Assembly: GCA_019694675.1 (NCBI GenBank) | Contig: JAIBBK010000003.1 | Location: 1-64,000, forward strand | Direction of reading: 5' to 3' | Length of the DNA: 64,000 bases | Origin: Ignavibacteria bacterium | GTDB lineage: Bacteria; Bacteroidota; Ignavibacteria; Tepidaquicellales; Tepidaquicellaceae | Shown here: positions 1 through 8,584 of the stretch, in pieces | Layout: every line of letters begins with the position of its first letter | Position numbering within the stretch: the stretch's first letter is position 1 | Made by a program: the position numbers and the translations under genes | Notes under the pieces: model-generated | The model's input: the letters and a program-made list of their open reading frames with translations, nothing else | Database searches by the model: none | Told to the model about the DNA's origin: nothing

Positions 1-675
1 TCGTTTGGGTGAGGAGTTGAAATTCTCGCAGCCTGAGCGAGCAATTTCAGGCAATTATGCTGCAGCGGGCGATTTTTCTTTGGAGCTTTCTTTTGATCGT
101 TCAAAAGAAAGCGGTTAACTTTCTGCGAATAGAATCCCCGCCGCAGATGGCAATCGTAAGCAAATCGTTTTGGACAAGAATGAATGTGAGCTATATGAAT
201 AATGTTAAAAGTTTTCTCGATACAATTAATGCAGAGATAGATACAATTTATGCGATGAACAGATTTTGGGATTCATCCGGGATCTATGTAATGAAAATTA
301 TTAAGCTATTGAAAGACACGATGTATGTTTTGGACTATATTCCGGCTATTAAGAATAGTGGTTTCTTTCGTTATGTCCAACCCTGCGAGGTACCCGAAGA
401 ATCAGGCAGCCTTCCGCACCCAAATGATCAACTCTTTCCGGATCAGACTTATCTTTATCAGGAACGGGGACCCCTGGACCCCAATCATGATATTTCCGCC
501 CCTGTTGATGTTCTCCGAGTGAAGCGCCCGAGTGCCTGCCAAGATGCTTTACGCAATTCAATGGACTCTGGGGGCAGGCAGGCCTGCAGAGAGCTAACCG
601 GATTTGCTTAGTGCGGGCAGGAGGAATCGCCAACATGTAAGACAGAGTTATCCAACTCTTGCACTTCATTCATGA
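1..675. other. Degraded region, no supportable intact gene
   Basis: No intact gene can be supported here. Frame 2 on the + strand is open from the window edge to a stop at 116-118 and then continues past it with protein-like composition to about 200, which looks like the decayed 3' end of an upstream gene. Longer open frames across 57-669 on both strands overlap one another and resemble no family I know. An orphan sorting-domain copy follows directly, so this is probably the eroded passenger part of a former T9SS cargo gene. Confidence 0.3.
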
Positions 676-1038
676 CACTTCCCCAACCCCTTCAACCCCG
701 TCACAACAATCACCTACGATCTTCCCAACAGCAGGTTCGTTACGCTCAAAGTGTATGACATGCTCGGCCGGGAAGTGAAGACTCTGGTGAATGAGATGAA
801 GACTGCGGGATTTCACGAAGCGCAGTTTACCGCGGATGAACTTGCAAGCGGCGCGTACTTCTACCGGCTTTCGGTAAGCGGTAGTGCGGGAGAGTTTGTT
901 GCGGTGAGGAAGTGTGTTGTGGTGAACTGCACTATGCTACACGAACCCATGTACCACAGACTTGAATTCAGACGAACGCATGCACATCTTGTTTTTGGTG
1001 ATTCTTTTTGCATTTCAATTACCCGCCGATCCGGGTAG
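676..1038 (+). pseudogene. Orphan T9SS type A sorting domain (passenger lost)
   Basis: Positions 676-927 translate in frame as a nearly complete C-terminal sorting domain beginning HFPNPFNPVTTITYDLP, followed by VYDMLGREVKTLVNE and ending GEFVAVRKCVVV. The codon just before it (673-675) is a stop, so no passenger or signal peptide is attached; a GTG at 751 inside the domain is the only nearby start. In sister copies the domain ends Lys-stop, but here AAG-TGA has become AAC-TGC. The frame therefore runs on through the leader of the next gene to a stop at 1036-1038. I read it as a relic of a deleted cargo gene or an unused 3' cassette. Confidence 0.7.
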
Positions 1039-1064
1039 TTTACATTAAACTTAAGGAAGATGTG
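960..1064 (+). promoter_or_regulatory. Conserved leader with hairpin, copy 1
   Basis: The segment before the cargo gene at 1065 is closely matched by the one before the cargo gene at 3822. Its core is an inverted repeat, AATTACCCG (1017-1025), loop CCGATC, CGGGTAGTT (1032-1040). The one difference from copy 2 turns a U-A pair into a U-G wobble, so pairing is kept in RNA. A purine-rich AAGGAAG at 1053-1059 is a plausible ribosome-binding site. It may be a promoter plus 5' UTR element; no function is proven. Confidence 0.5.
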
Positions 1065-2438
1065 ATGAAAGTAATAATTGCGCATATCATTCTGCTGTTC
1101 ACCCCTATCACCCTCATGGCTCAAACAATCACCTGGCAAAGAACATATGGAAGTTACGAGTTTGATGAACAAGGCTATGCGATTTGCCAAACATCTGATG
1201 GTGGTTACATTTTTGGTGGAGTAAGAGCGGTTCTTGGTAGTTATGTCATAAGAATAAATCCTAAAGGAGATACACTTTGGTCTAATATTGTCATTGGAGG
1301 TTTACCCACACAGGTTAGTCAGCTGAGCGACGGTAACTTTCTTGTCGTTGGTTATACAGCTGGAGATGGATATGCCGTGAAGATGAATGATAATGGCAAT
1401 ATCATCTGGTTTCGATTGTATGGAGGTGTTTTGACTGACCAATTTCGTGGTTCTTACGAATTTCCAGATGGTACTTTGCTGTTTGCCGGCAATACTACAA
1501 TCAACCTAAATCCCGCCAGGGTCGAATATTTCATAATTAAAACAACTTCTGCCGGAGATACTCTATGGAGGAAGAGTTTTGATTCAACAGGATTTTTGTC
1601 TGCATTGGAACCTGTTCCAGGGGTGGGATTTCTCTTATCAGGCACAGTGGCGCTATTAATCGACACGAACGGTGCAATTATTAGGTCAAGCAGTTCACTG
1701 ACAGGCAAAGGTGTTTATTCAGAAGATCTGGACGGATTTCTGTTCAATCACAGAAAGGATTCCATTCGTATTGGCATTTCATTAGTAAGAACGGACTTAA
1801 CATTTGCCAAAGTTTGGGATCGTTTCATTCATTGTGATCATACGAACCTTTTTGCCAATTCTGTAATTAGCGAAGGACCAAATTTCGTAGTTTCCGGCCA
1901 ATCTCTTACTTCAGCATCAGAATCGGGAATACTTTGCCTAAAAATAAACTCGTTTGGAAATGTTCTATGGCAAAGAGAATATTTCAGAAATGAGTATTAC
2001 TTCAGCGGCGCAAATCAAATTGCAAAGTGCATGGATAGAGGGTTTGTTATGATTGGTCAGAGTAAGCCTTTTTTTGGTCAATTAGACATTACGATAACAA
2101 AAACAGATAGTAACGGATTATTTTTTCCCACGGTCATTCTTGACATAGCCGGTTTAGAAGGCCGAGCATTAGCATTGTCTCAGAACTACCCGAACCCCTT
2201 CAACCCCGTCACAACAATCACCTACGATCTTCCCAACAGCGGGTTCGTTACGCTTAAAGTGTATGACATGCTCGGAAGGGAAGTGAAGACACTTGTGAAT
2301 GAGATGAAGACTGCCGGATTTCACAAGGCGCAGTTCACAGCAGAAGATCTCGCGAGCGGCGCGTACTTCTACCGGCTTTCGGTAAGCGGCGATGCGGGAG
2401 AGTTTGTTGCGGTGAGGAAGTGTGTAATACTGAAATAG
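1065..2438 (+). CDS. T9SS cargo protein with propeller-like repeats
   Basis: Secreted protein of about 457 residues. The ATG at 1065 is chosen because it follows AAGGAAG and opens a clear signal peptide (MKVIIAHIILLF ... LMAQ). The body holds repeated 'SDGGYIFGG / SDGNFLVVG' strands typical of beta-propeller-like surface proteins of Bacteroidota. The last 86 residues are a T9SS sorting domain (NYPNPFNPVTTI, YDMLGREV, ASGAYFYRL, ending RKCVILK), which directs export across the outer membrane and cell-surface attachment or release. This domain belongs to a homogenised DNA family shared with 5263, 11380 and 16090. No enzymatic motif is visible, so the substrate or ligand is unknown. Confidence 0.85.
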   Translation: MKVIIAHIILLFTPITLMAQTITWQRTYGSYEFDEQGYAICQTSDGGYIFGGVRAVLGSYVIRINPKGDTLWSNIVIGGLPTQVSQLSDGNFLVVGYTAGDGYAVKMNDNGNIIWFRLYGGVLTDQFRGSYEFPDGTLLFAGNTTINLNPARVEYFIIKTTSAGDTLWRKSFDSTGFLSALEPVPGVGFLLSGTVALLIDTNGAIIRSSSSLTGKGVYSEDLDGFLFNHRKDSIRIGISLVRTDLTFAKVWDRFIHCDHTNLFANSVISEGPNFVVSGQSLTSASESGILCLKINSFGNVLWQREYFRNEYYFSGANQIAKCMDRGFVMIGQSKPFFGQLDITITKTDSNGLFFPTVILDIAGLEGRALALSQNYPNPFNPVTTITYDLPNSGFVTLKVYDMLGREVKTLVNEMKTAGFHKAQFTAEDLASGAYFYRLSVSGDAGEFVAVRKCVILK

Positions 2439-2454
2439 TAGCGATCGCATTCAG

Positions 2455-2474
2455 CCCACGGATTCATCCGCGGG
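2455..2474. repeat. Post-gene imperfect palindrome, copy 1
   Basis: The sequence CCCACGGAT-TC-ATCCGCGGG pairs with one mismatch. The same 20 bases occur at 20621-20640, also just downstream of a sorting-domain gene, and flanking bases (GCGAATGGC) match too. No T-run follows, so it is not a classical terminator. It is best treated as part of the 3' flank that travels with the sorting domain. Confidence 0.5.
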
Positions 2475-2511
2475 CGAATGGCGGAGACTCCCCGGCAGCG
2501 CTTGCTTCAAC

Positions 2512-2577
2512 AGGCTTTTTGTAACAGGTAATACGGAAGAGTTTACTGCGGTGAGGAAGTGTGTTGTGGTGAAGTGA
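2512..2577 (+). pseudogene. Remnant of a T9SS sorting-domain 3' end
   Basis: These 66 bases translate to a short tail (about GEFVAVRKCVVVK-like: TEEFTAVRKCVVVK-stop) matching the last residues of the neighbouring sorting domains, with the rest of the domain missing. It lies about 75 bp after the end of the cargo gene at 1065. It is a truncated relic with no start codon or signal peptide. The remaining 250 bp to the HicB gene hold nothing I recognise. Confidence 0.55.
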
Positions 2578-2828
2578 TAGTGAATTACCTCGTGCCGTAA
2601 AATTCTTACTGAGAATCTCCCGGACAGTTCTTTGATAGCAGGTGAATAGCGGACTTAATGTGGACTGATCGGTTGTCATGTGACAAAGGAAAAAGGCAGA
2701 GAAGGAGTGGGAGTTGTTAGGTTCCTGAATTATTGGTATTTTGTGAAAGTATCAGAGTCAGATAGATGCTTTTTGCAACACTTGCTCTGTGATGCAGTTT
2801 GAAATGTGCAACTAAATCTGTAATCAGA

Positions 2829-3053
2829 ATGAATTACAAGCTCAGCATAGTTGTGGAAGAAGATGACTCCGGATTTTTTGCTTATTGCCCGGAACTTAAG
2901 GGATGTATGTCGCAGGGAAACAGTCATGATGAGGCGCTGGATAGTTTGAAAGAGGCAATTGATCTCTATCTAGAAACCTTATCCGAAGATGAACTGAAGC
3001 TTGTTCTAAGCAGAGAAATCCATACAAGCTATTACAATGTGAAGGTTGGCTAA
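2829..3053 (+). CDS. hicB: HicB-family antitoxin
   Basis: Small protein of 74 residues that would neutralise the HicA mRNA interferase encoded immediately downstream. It shows the HicB partial RNase H-like fold signature: an N-terminal strand, 'DDSGFFAYCPELKGCMSQGNS', then 'EALDSLKEAIDLYLE'. The ATG at 2829 (MNYKL) is preferred over an upstream in-frame ATG at 2799 because family members begin with this strand. No separate DNA-binding domain is present after the fold, so self-regulation, if any, is not visible. The frame overlaps HicA by 8 bp. The antitoxin-first order occurs in part of the family. Confidence 0.85.
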   Translation: MNYKLSIVVEEDDSGFFAYCPELKGCMSQGNSHDEALDSLKEAIDLYLETLSEDELKLVLSREIHTSYYNVKVG

Positions 3054-3243
3054 GCAGCCGGTCTTAACTGCAAAGGAAGCCGAGAGATTAATTCTGGATG
3101 CAGGCTTTCGGCATATCAGAAGCAAAGGAAGTCACAGGATTTACATTAAGAATAGTGTCCGCATAGTGCTTCCATTTCACTCCGGCAAAACACTGCACCC
3201 AAAGATTGTCAAGGAAGTCCTAGCTGTTATTGGGAACGACTAA
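3046..3243 (+). CDS. hicA: HicA-family toxin (mRNA interferase)
   Basis: Protein of 65 residues with the dsRBD-like HicA fold: 'TAKEAERLILDAGF', then 'SKGSHRIYI' containing the catalytic His, then 'IVLPFHSGKTLHPKIVKEVL'. HicA toxins cleave mRNA and arrest translation until bound by HicB. The start is TTG at 3046, inside the end of hicB, which suggests translational coupling that keeps toxin below antitoxin. All expected parts are present, so the toxin looks intact. The pair sits between two sorting-domain relics, where it could stabilise a recombination-prone island; that role is inference. Confidence 0.85.
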   Translation: MAKQPVLTAKEAERLILDAGFRHIRSKGSHRIYIKNSVRIVLPFHSGKTLHPKIVKEVLAVIGND

Positions 3244-3427
3244 TCTGGTAAATCAATGATGATGTTCACTAATTTGTCATCTCATAATGTCTTTAGAAAT
3301 TGTTCAATTCTCATTTGTCAGGTTCTCTTGTCTGCGGCACATTACGGAACGTCTTCATCCCTCTCACAGAAGCATAAGCATTAAGACCATTGCCAAGAAG
3401 TAGCTACAGGTCATTTCATTATATCAA
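3244..3427. other. Spacer between hicA and orphan sorting domain
   Basis: No gene, RNA or clear signal is visible here. The frame of the following orphan sorting domain becomes open only after a TAG at 3401-3403. Confidence 0.4.
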
Positions 3428-3682
3428 AACTACCCCAACCCTCTCAACCCCGTCACAACAATCACCTACGATCTTCCCAACAGCGGATTCGTTACGCTTA
3501 AAGTGTATGACATACTCGGAAAGGAAGTGAAAACACTTGTAAATGAGATGATGACTGCGGGATTTCACAAGGCGCAGTTCACAGCAGAGGATCTCGCCAC
3601 CGGCGCGTACTTCTACCGGCTTTCGGTGAGCAGTAACGCGGGAGAGTTTAGTGCGGTGAGGAAGTGTGTGGTGGTGAAGTGA
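3428..3682 (+). pseudogene. Orphan T9SS sorting domain, intact frame but no passenger
   Basis: A complete, stop-free sorting domain (NYPNPLNPVTTITYDLP, VYDILGKEVKTLVNE, TGAYFYRLSVSS, RKCVVVK-stop) with no start codon, signal peptide or passenger upstream. The frame is closed by TAG at 3401-3403. Its DNA is close to the domains at 676, 2181 and 8190. Substitutions such as PNPLNP for PNPFNP and GEFSAV for GEFVAV suggest relaxed selection. Together with the following leader it repeats the arrangement orphan domain - leader hairpin - cargo gene seen at 676-1065. Confidence 0.75.
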
Positions 3683-3719
3683 ATTGTAATGCACTTTGCA
3701 ATTCTTTGAAGCAAAGATT

Positions 3720-3821
3720 TGACATAGGACGAGCGCATGAACATATTGCAGTGTGAGATTGTTTTTTGCATTTCAATTACCCGCCGATCCGGGTAATTTA
3801 CACTAACTCAAGCAAGATGCT
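3720..3821 (+). promoter_or_regulatory. Conserved leader with hairpin, copy 2
   Basis: This is the second copy of the leader found before 1065. It contains a perfect 9-bp inverted repeat, AATTACCCG (3775-3783), loop CCGATC, CGGGTAATT (3790-3798), about 24 bp before the ATG at 3822. The shared stretch includes the preceding T-rich GCATTTC. It is probably a promoter or 5' UTR element common to the two paralogous cargo genes. Confidence 0.5.
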
Positions 3822-5252
3822 ATGAAAGTATTGCTTACACACATCATTCTATTTCTTACCTCAATTACCCTTACGGCGCAGCCGATCACCTGGGAACGAA
3901 CTTACGACAACAGCCAATCATACTTCACAGACTTTGCACGAGCCATTTGTGAGTCGGATTCGGGGAACTACTTCATTGCGGGATCATCTCTAATTTCGGT
4001 TCCGACCAACCATTATCGAATCTGGCTAATTAAAATAGATCCATACGGGGACACATTGTTCACGAGACTTGTAGGCTTGCCTGGATCAACAACCCGCGCC
4101 GCTGTTTCAGATTCCAAAGGAGGATGTGTCATAGCGGGATACTCGGGCCAGTCATTTACCACTTGCATTGATAAATATGGGAATGTGGTTTGGGAAAGAT
4201 CATATGGAGGCAGTTCTGTTCAGATGCATAAGATCATACGAACAAGTGACGGAGGATATGTAGCATGCGGGAGAATCTCCCTTCGGCATGGATATTTACT
4301 TAAGATTGACTCAGTTGGATTCTTAGAATGGCAAAGAGTATTCACTTCACCTTTCAGCAAAGTCTTCTTTGATGTTGCGCAAGTAGGAACCGAATTCTTT
4401 GTCATAGGGGACAATGAAACTGCAATTCCGGATACAGCTAATATAGCCCTAAGTAGATTCGATTCTGATGGAAACCTAATCTCAGAAAAAGAATTCTCAA
4501 TTTCAGGAAGACAATGTGTTGGTTATGATGTAATATGTAATCAAAATGACTTGATAATAGGAGGGGGAACAACGGATGAAAACAATACCCGGGGACAATT
4601 GTTTTTTGCGAGGGTTGATACATCGGCTAATGTTTTGTACGAAAAAATATTCGATTCGCCTTACAGAAACTATTTTGGTTCAATGAAACTGTCAAGCGAG
4701 AATCGCTATGTGTTTGCATTGTCAACTATTTACGGATTCTCTCTACTGCCAGAAGCTATTGTAACAGATTCACTCGGTAACACAGTTTACAGGAGGACAT
4801 TTTACAAATCCAACAGAAATGAAGGAGAGTTTTATGAGTTAATTGTTGACCACAATAAGGACATTATCTTTGTTGGATTAGCGGTTGACGACTTCTACTC
4901 TGACGTTGTCTACGCTTGTAGAACTGACAGCTCGTTGTATTCAAAGACGGTCAAAGTTGGAGATTTCAAAATAGAAAGTAAGGATTTTGCTCTGCTCGAG
5001 AACTATCCTAATCCCTTCAATTCCAGCACTATTATCAAAATATCCCTTTCTTCGAAAGATTACATGCGATTGGATCTGTTTGATGTTTCAGGCAAGTTCA
5101 TTGCTTGTCTGCTTGATGAGAGACTCAATGCCGGAGTTACTGCTTTGGAGTTGAGTGCAGATATGCACAAACTTTCTTCGGGAGTTTATTTCATTAAGAT
5201 GACTTCGCAGAAAGGGTTTACAAAGATCAAGAAAATAATTTCCTTAAAATAA
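3822..5252 (+). CDS. T9SS cargo protein with propeller-like repeats
   Basis: Secreted protein of 476 residues, paralogous to the cargo protein at 1065 over the signal peptide and first repeats (MKVLLTHIILFLTSITLTAQPITWERTY). It has propeller-like 'SDGGYVACGR', 'SDSGNYFIAG' strands. It ends with a divergent sorting domain (LLENYPNPFNSSTIIKI ... LSSGVYFIKM ... KIISLK), unlike the homogenised domain of its neighbours. The 5' flank and signal sequence are therefore shared while the 3' end is not. The gene at 5263 starts 10 bp after the stop, so the two are likely cotranscribed. Exact ligand or activity cannot be read from the sequence. Confidence 0.85.
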   Translation: MKVLLTHIILFLTSITLTAQPITWERTYDNSQSYFTDFARAICESDSGNYFIAGSSLISVPTNHYRIWLIKIDPYGDTLFTRLVGLPGSTTRAAVSDSKGGCVIAGYSGQSFTTCIDKYGNVVWERSYGGSSVQMHKIIRTSDGGYVACGRISLRHGYLLKIDSVGFLEWQRVFTSPFSKVFFDVAQVGTEFFVIGDNETAIPDTANIALSRFDSDGNLISEKEFSISGRQCVGYDVICNQNDLIIGGGTTDENNTRGQLFFARVDTSANVLYEKIFDSPYRNYFGSMKLSSENRYVFALSTIYGFSLLPEAIVTDSLGNTVYRRTFYKSNRNEGEFYELIVDHNKDIIFVGLAVDDFYSDVVYACRTDSSLYSKTVKVGDFKIESKDFALLENYPNPFNSSTIIKISLSSKDYMRLDLFDVSGKFIACLLDERLNAGVTALELSADMHKLSSGVYFIKMTSQKGFTKIKKIISLK

Positions 5253-5262
5253 GGAGTATATC

Positions 5263-8200
5263 ATGAAAGCGAATAAGTGTTTAACAATTATTCCACTTTT
5301 GGTTTTATCAAGTGTTTTGAGCGGAAGATTATCCGCACAAGAAAATCTTATGACAGGAGAATTGCTGATTAAAAACAGTTCGGCAAACGAGACAATCTAT
5401 GCAGAGATCCATCCGGCAAGTATGGTCTTTAATGGAAAAGAAAATGAATACACACCGCACATGAGATATGATTTACGTGCTGTTAACTTGAGCGAGGATC
5501 CTCCTATTCAATACGGGTACATTAACGGTAGAAATGACAGTATCTCAGGGTTTTGGGTTGCTCCTGGAACTGAGATTATGATCAACCATGACAATGATTA
5601 CACAGTAAACGGGACCGTTGCCAGTGTAGGATATGGACGTTATCTGATACGGATATCTTTATTCAGATCGGACACTGTGTTTTGGTTTGATACCTGCACT
5701 GTAGAATGGGACGCAGCTTATCCATACAATTTGCCACCTCCGAATAATTATTGGCGTCAAGACCTGATATTGGAGTATCATGCAAACTCTAATGATCGCT
5801 GGATTACATTTATTTGGCAAGGTGGAACAAGGCCGTATAATATTGATTATGTCGGGAAGAATATAGTATGCTGGGATCAACAATACGCACAAACCGGAAT
5901 TGGTGGCGTCGATTCGGCAAGAAGGTTAAGACAAAAGTACTTGGGCACATTTGTATATGATACAGCATACTCTTGTCCATACACCTCATTTCCCCAAGAT
6001 TCACGGGCAGATTGCGGGACAGAAAATCAGAAATTTAATGACCCCAGAAGCGGCCATCTGACACTACATCTCACAGTTGATAAGGATGTCCACACCCGTG
6101 ACACACTTCTTGATTATCCTACAAGCATTGTTATCGGAAAGCATGCCGCAATGAAGATTGCCGCCGGAAGGACATTTGATATGATTACTCCGTCGAACAC
6201 TGGAGATTCAGCTTACACTGATCTTGTTGTGGGCGATTCTGCCTTTCTCATTCTGTATGGCGGTTCGAGATTGATCGTACATGCGCCAAACAGGCTGACC
6301 TTGAAGAATATGAGCAATCTGACTCTTGCTCTTGGTTCTGCAATCATATTTAAGGCAGGAAGTGCTTTTTGCAGAGACGGCGGAAGAATAAACGGATTCA
6401 GATACAATATGATTTTCGAAAAAGGTACTCACAATTTTGATTGTGATTTCGAATCACCTCTGGAGATATCTGACAGCGGCGCATTTGTGCTTAATGACAG
6501 CGCAGTTATCTCACTCCCCGATAACTTCACACTTCAACTGAGCGGCAACGAGACTTCCCTCATCCTCAAACCCGGCTCAAAGCTTCTGTTCGGAGAGAAC
6601 TCCGGCATAGTCTGCGACAGCGGTGCGAGACTAATCGCAAACAATGCAACATTCGCATCAGTTGACTCAACAAAGAAATGGAACGGCATTTCGCTGAATG
6701 ATCCTTCGCATGATACTATCAGAAACTGCACGATAAAGAATGCTATGTACGGCATAGCGCTATCCGGAAAGTATGACCCGGATGAATCTCCCGAGCCGTA
6801 CTCGTCTGAGATCTCGGGATGCAGTTTTGTGAATACGACTACTCACGTGCTAAACAATGCAATCTATCTTGAGGGCAGTGCGCATGTGCTGGTGAAGGAC
6901 AACATTGTCAGTTCAACAAACCTCAGCATCGGCTTCACTCACGGAATTTATGCAGAGTACTGTCCGGGTGAGATGCTGAACTTTGTTTCCAACAATATCA
7001 GCAACTGCAATAACGGAATGACCGTCATTCAGTCATCACCCTACATCGCTTTCAATACCTTGAACGGAAACTCCTACGGCGAATCTGGAATGTTTCTCGA
7101 CAACTCGAACGGGACGATAAAGTATAATGTCATCTCTGATTTCTATTATTCTTATTATTCATTCTACTCATCTCCCGATTTGCTGAAGAACATATTTAAC
7201 AACTCGTGCGATGACAATATCTATCTCTCGTCATCGTCAGTTCCGGTAATGCATCCATTATTATCAGGCGGTTCCACTTACTGGTTCGCTGGTGATAATC
7301 ACATAGCCGGAAGTCCCTACGATGCGGGCATACTCTTTGATGAAGATGCATATCCTGATCTGAATTACGGCTACAACCGCTTCACGCTTTCCGGGAGTAG
7401 TTATTACATTAGCGGCATCAACCCTGCCGAAGGGTCAAGAGAGTTTTATGCTGTTCAGAATTACTGGCAGGATGTTCCGCCCGACAGTTCGATGTTCAAT
7501 GTTGTAAATGCTGATTCGGTTGTTTACATGCCTTATGACAATAACTCTTCTTTGGCGAGGGCAACCAATTCAACAATTCTTGATTCGATCGGCTTCGGAA
7601 TGCATGACACTGTTCATTATTACGATGCGGACAATCCGAATTCTTCGCAGGAACTGATGCTTGCGGCTTATCAGTCGGAGCTTGCAGGAGAGTACGAAGA
7701 TGCAATTGCACTTTATAAGCAGATAGTTCAGGACACTTCCGCCGGTAGCAAATCTGCTCCAGCATGCCTGCCTAGAATCTTCAACTGCCACTTGAAGAAG
7801 CAGGCAACAAACTCAGAGTACTCCTCGCTTGAATCGTACTGTTCAGACATAGCCGCAGATACTGTCTATACGGAGATCACAAGAAACATCGCGGAGGACA
7901 TTGCAATACAGTGCAAAGTCAAACAAGGCATGAAGGAAGAAGCCCTCGGGGATTATGATTACATCTATGCAAACAATTCAAATCTTCCAAAAGGCATTCA
8001 TGCTCTCATCAACCGCGAGATACTCTCTGCCGGCGCGGGAGATAATCTGATTGCCGGAAACACCTTCGAAGAAATTGACCTAAAGCAATATAAGATCAAT
8101 GCACTGCTGAAGAGTCTTAAAGCTAAGAATGAAAAGGAAAAACTTTTGGTGATCGCAACACCTGATAAATTCCGTCTTTCTCAGAACTTCCCCAACCCCT

Positions 8201-8439
8201 TCAACCCCGTCACAACAATCACCTACGATCTTCCTAACAGCGGGTTCGTTACGCTCAAAGTGTATGACATGCTCGGACGGGAAGTGAAGACCCTTGTGAA
8301 TGCGATTAAGACTGCCGGATTTCACAGGGCGCAGTTCAAAGCAGAACGACTCGCATGCGGCGCGTACTTCAACCGGCTTTCGGCGAGCGGCGAGGCGGGA
8401 GAGTTTGTTGCGGCAAGGAAGTGTGTTGTGGTGAAGTAG
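5263..8439 (+). CDS. T9SS cargo: right-handed beta-helix protein
   Basis: Large surface protein of 1058 residues, preceded by AAGGAG and beginning with a signal peptide (MKANKCLTIIPLLVL ... LSAQ). Residues about 270-720 contain many short strands with Asn/Gly turns ('ISGCSFVNTTTH', 'VKDNIVSSTNLS', 'ISNCNNGMTVIQ'), typical of NosD/pectate-lyase-like right-handed parallel beta-helices. Residues about 800-920 resemble TPR helices ('YQSELAGEYEDAIALYKQIV'). The C-terminus is the homogenised T9SS sorting domain. Helices of this kind are often adhesins or polysaccharide-binding or -cleaving proteins; no catalytic residues could be assigned. From 8253 onward its DNA is nearly identical to the end of the gene stopping at 14352. 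Confidence 0.85.
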   Translation: MKANKCLTIIPLLVLSSVLSGRLSAQENLMTGELLIKNSSANETIYAEIHPASMVFNGKENEYTPHMRYDLRAVNLSEDPPIQYGYINGRNDSISGFWVAPGTEIMINHDNDYTVNGTVASVGYGRYLIRISLFRSDTVFWFDTCTVEWDAAYPYNLPPPNNYWRQDLILEYHANSNDRWITFIWQGGTRPYNIDYVGKNIVCWDQQYAQTGIGGVDSARRLRQKYLGTFVYDTAYSCPYTSFPQDSRADCGTENQKFNDPRSGHLTLHLTVDKDVHTRDTLLDYPTSIVIGKHAAMKIAAGRTFDMITPSNTGDSAYTDLVVGDSAFLILYGGSRLIVHAPNRLTLKNMSNLTLALGSAIIFKAGSAFCRDGGRINGFRYNMIFEKGTHNFDCDFESPLEISDSGAFVLNDSAVISLPDNFTLQLSGNETSLILKPGSKLLFGENSGIVCDSGARLIANNATFASVDSTKKWNGISLNDPSHDTIRNCTIKNAMYGIALSGKYDPDESPEPYSSEISGCSFVNTTTHVLNNAIYLEGSAHVLVKDNIVSSTNLSIGFTHGIYAEYCPGEMLNFVSNNISNCNNGMTVIQSSPYIAFNTLNGNSYGESGMFLDNSNGTIKYNVISDFYYSYYSFYSSPDLLKNIFNNSCDDNIYLSSSSVPVMHPLLSGGSTYWFAGDNHIAGSPYDAGILFDEDAYPDLNYGYNRFTLSGSSYYISGINPAEGSREFYAVQNYWQDVPPDSSMFNVVNADSVVYMPYDNNSSLARATNSTILDSIGFGMHDTVHYYDADNPNSSQELMLAAYQSELAGEYEDAIALYKQIVQDTSAGSKSAPACLPRIFNCHLKKQATNSEYSSLESYCSDIAADTVYTEITRNIAEDIAIQCKVKQGMKEEALGDYDYIYANNSNLPKGIHALINREILSAGAGDNLIAGNTFEEIDLKQYKINALLKSLKAKNEKEKLLVIATPDKFRLSQNFPNPFNPVTTITYDLPNSGFVTLKVYDMLGREVKTLVNAIKTAGFHRAQFKAERLACGAYFNRLSASGEAGEFVAARKCVVVK

Positions 8440-8584
8440 TCACGAATCCCCCGGCCCATGGATTTTTTTTTGCATGGATTCTCCGGTGTGAAAATGAGAA
8501 GTTTGCACAAAAGCGTTAAAGGTTTTTTCTTAAGTTAGATTATTTCCTTCATGGGATAAGGAGGAAGAAACAGATATGAAGATT
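8253..8584 (+). repeat. Sorting domain - intergenic - signal peptide block, copy 1
   Basis: These 332 bp align without gaps to 14166-14497 with only two differences that I can find (AAC/TAC in the sorting domain; CATGGG/CACGGG before the ribosome-binding site). The block spans the end of one cargo gene, the whole 136-bp intergenic region and the first codons of the next cargo gene. Divergence begins at once on the upstream side and within the signal peptide region downstream. Confidence 0.85.

Noticed and set aside
57..669. Overlapping open frames of 184 and 106 residues near the left edge
   Set aside because: Neither has family resemblance or plausible initiation. One uses the antisense of the other, and codon composition is unlike the neighbouring genes.
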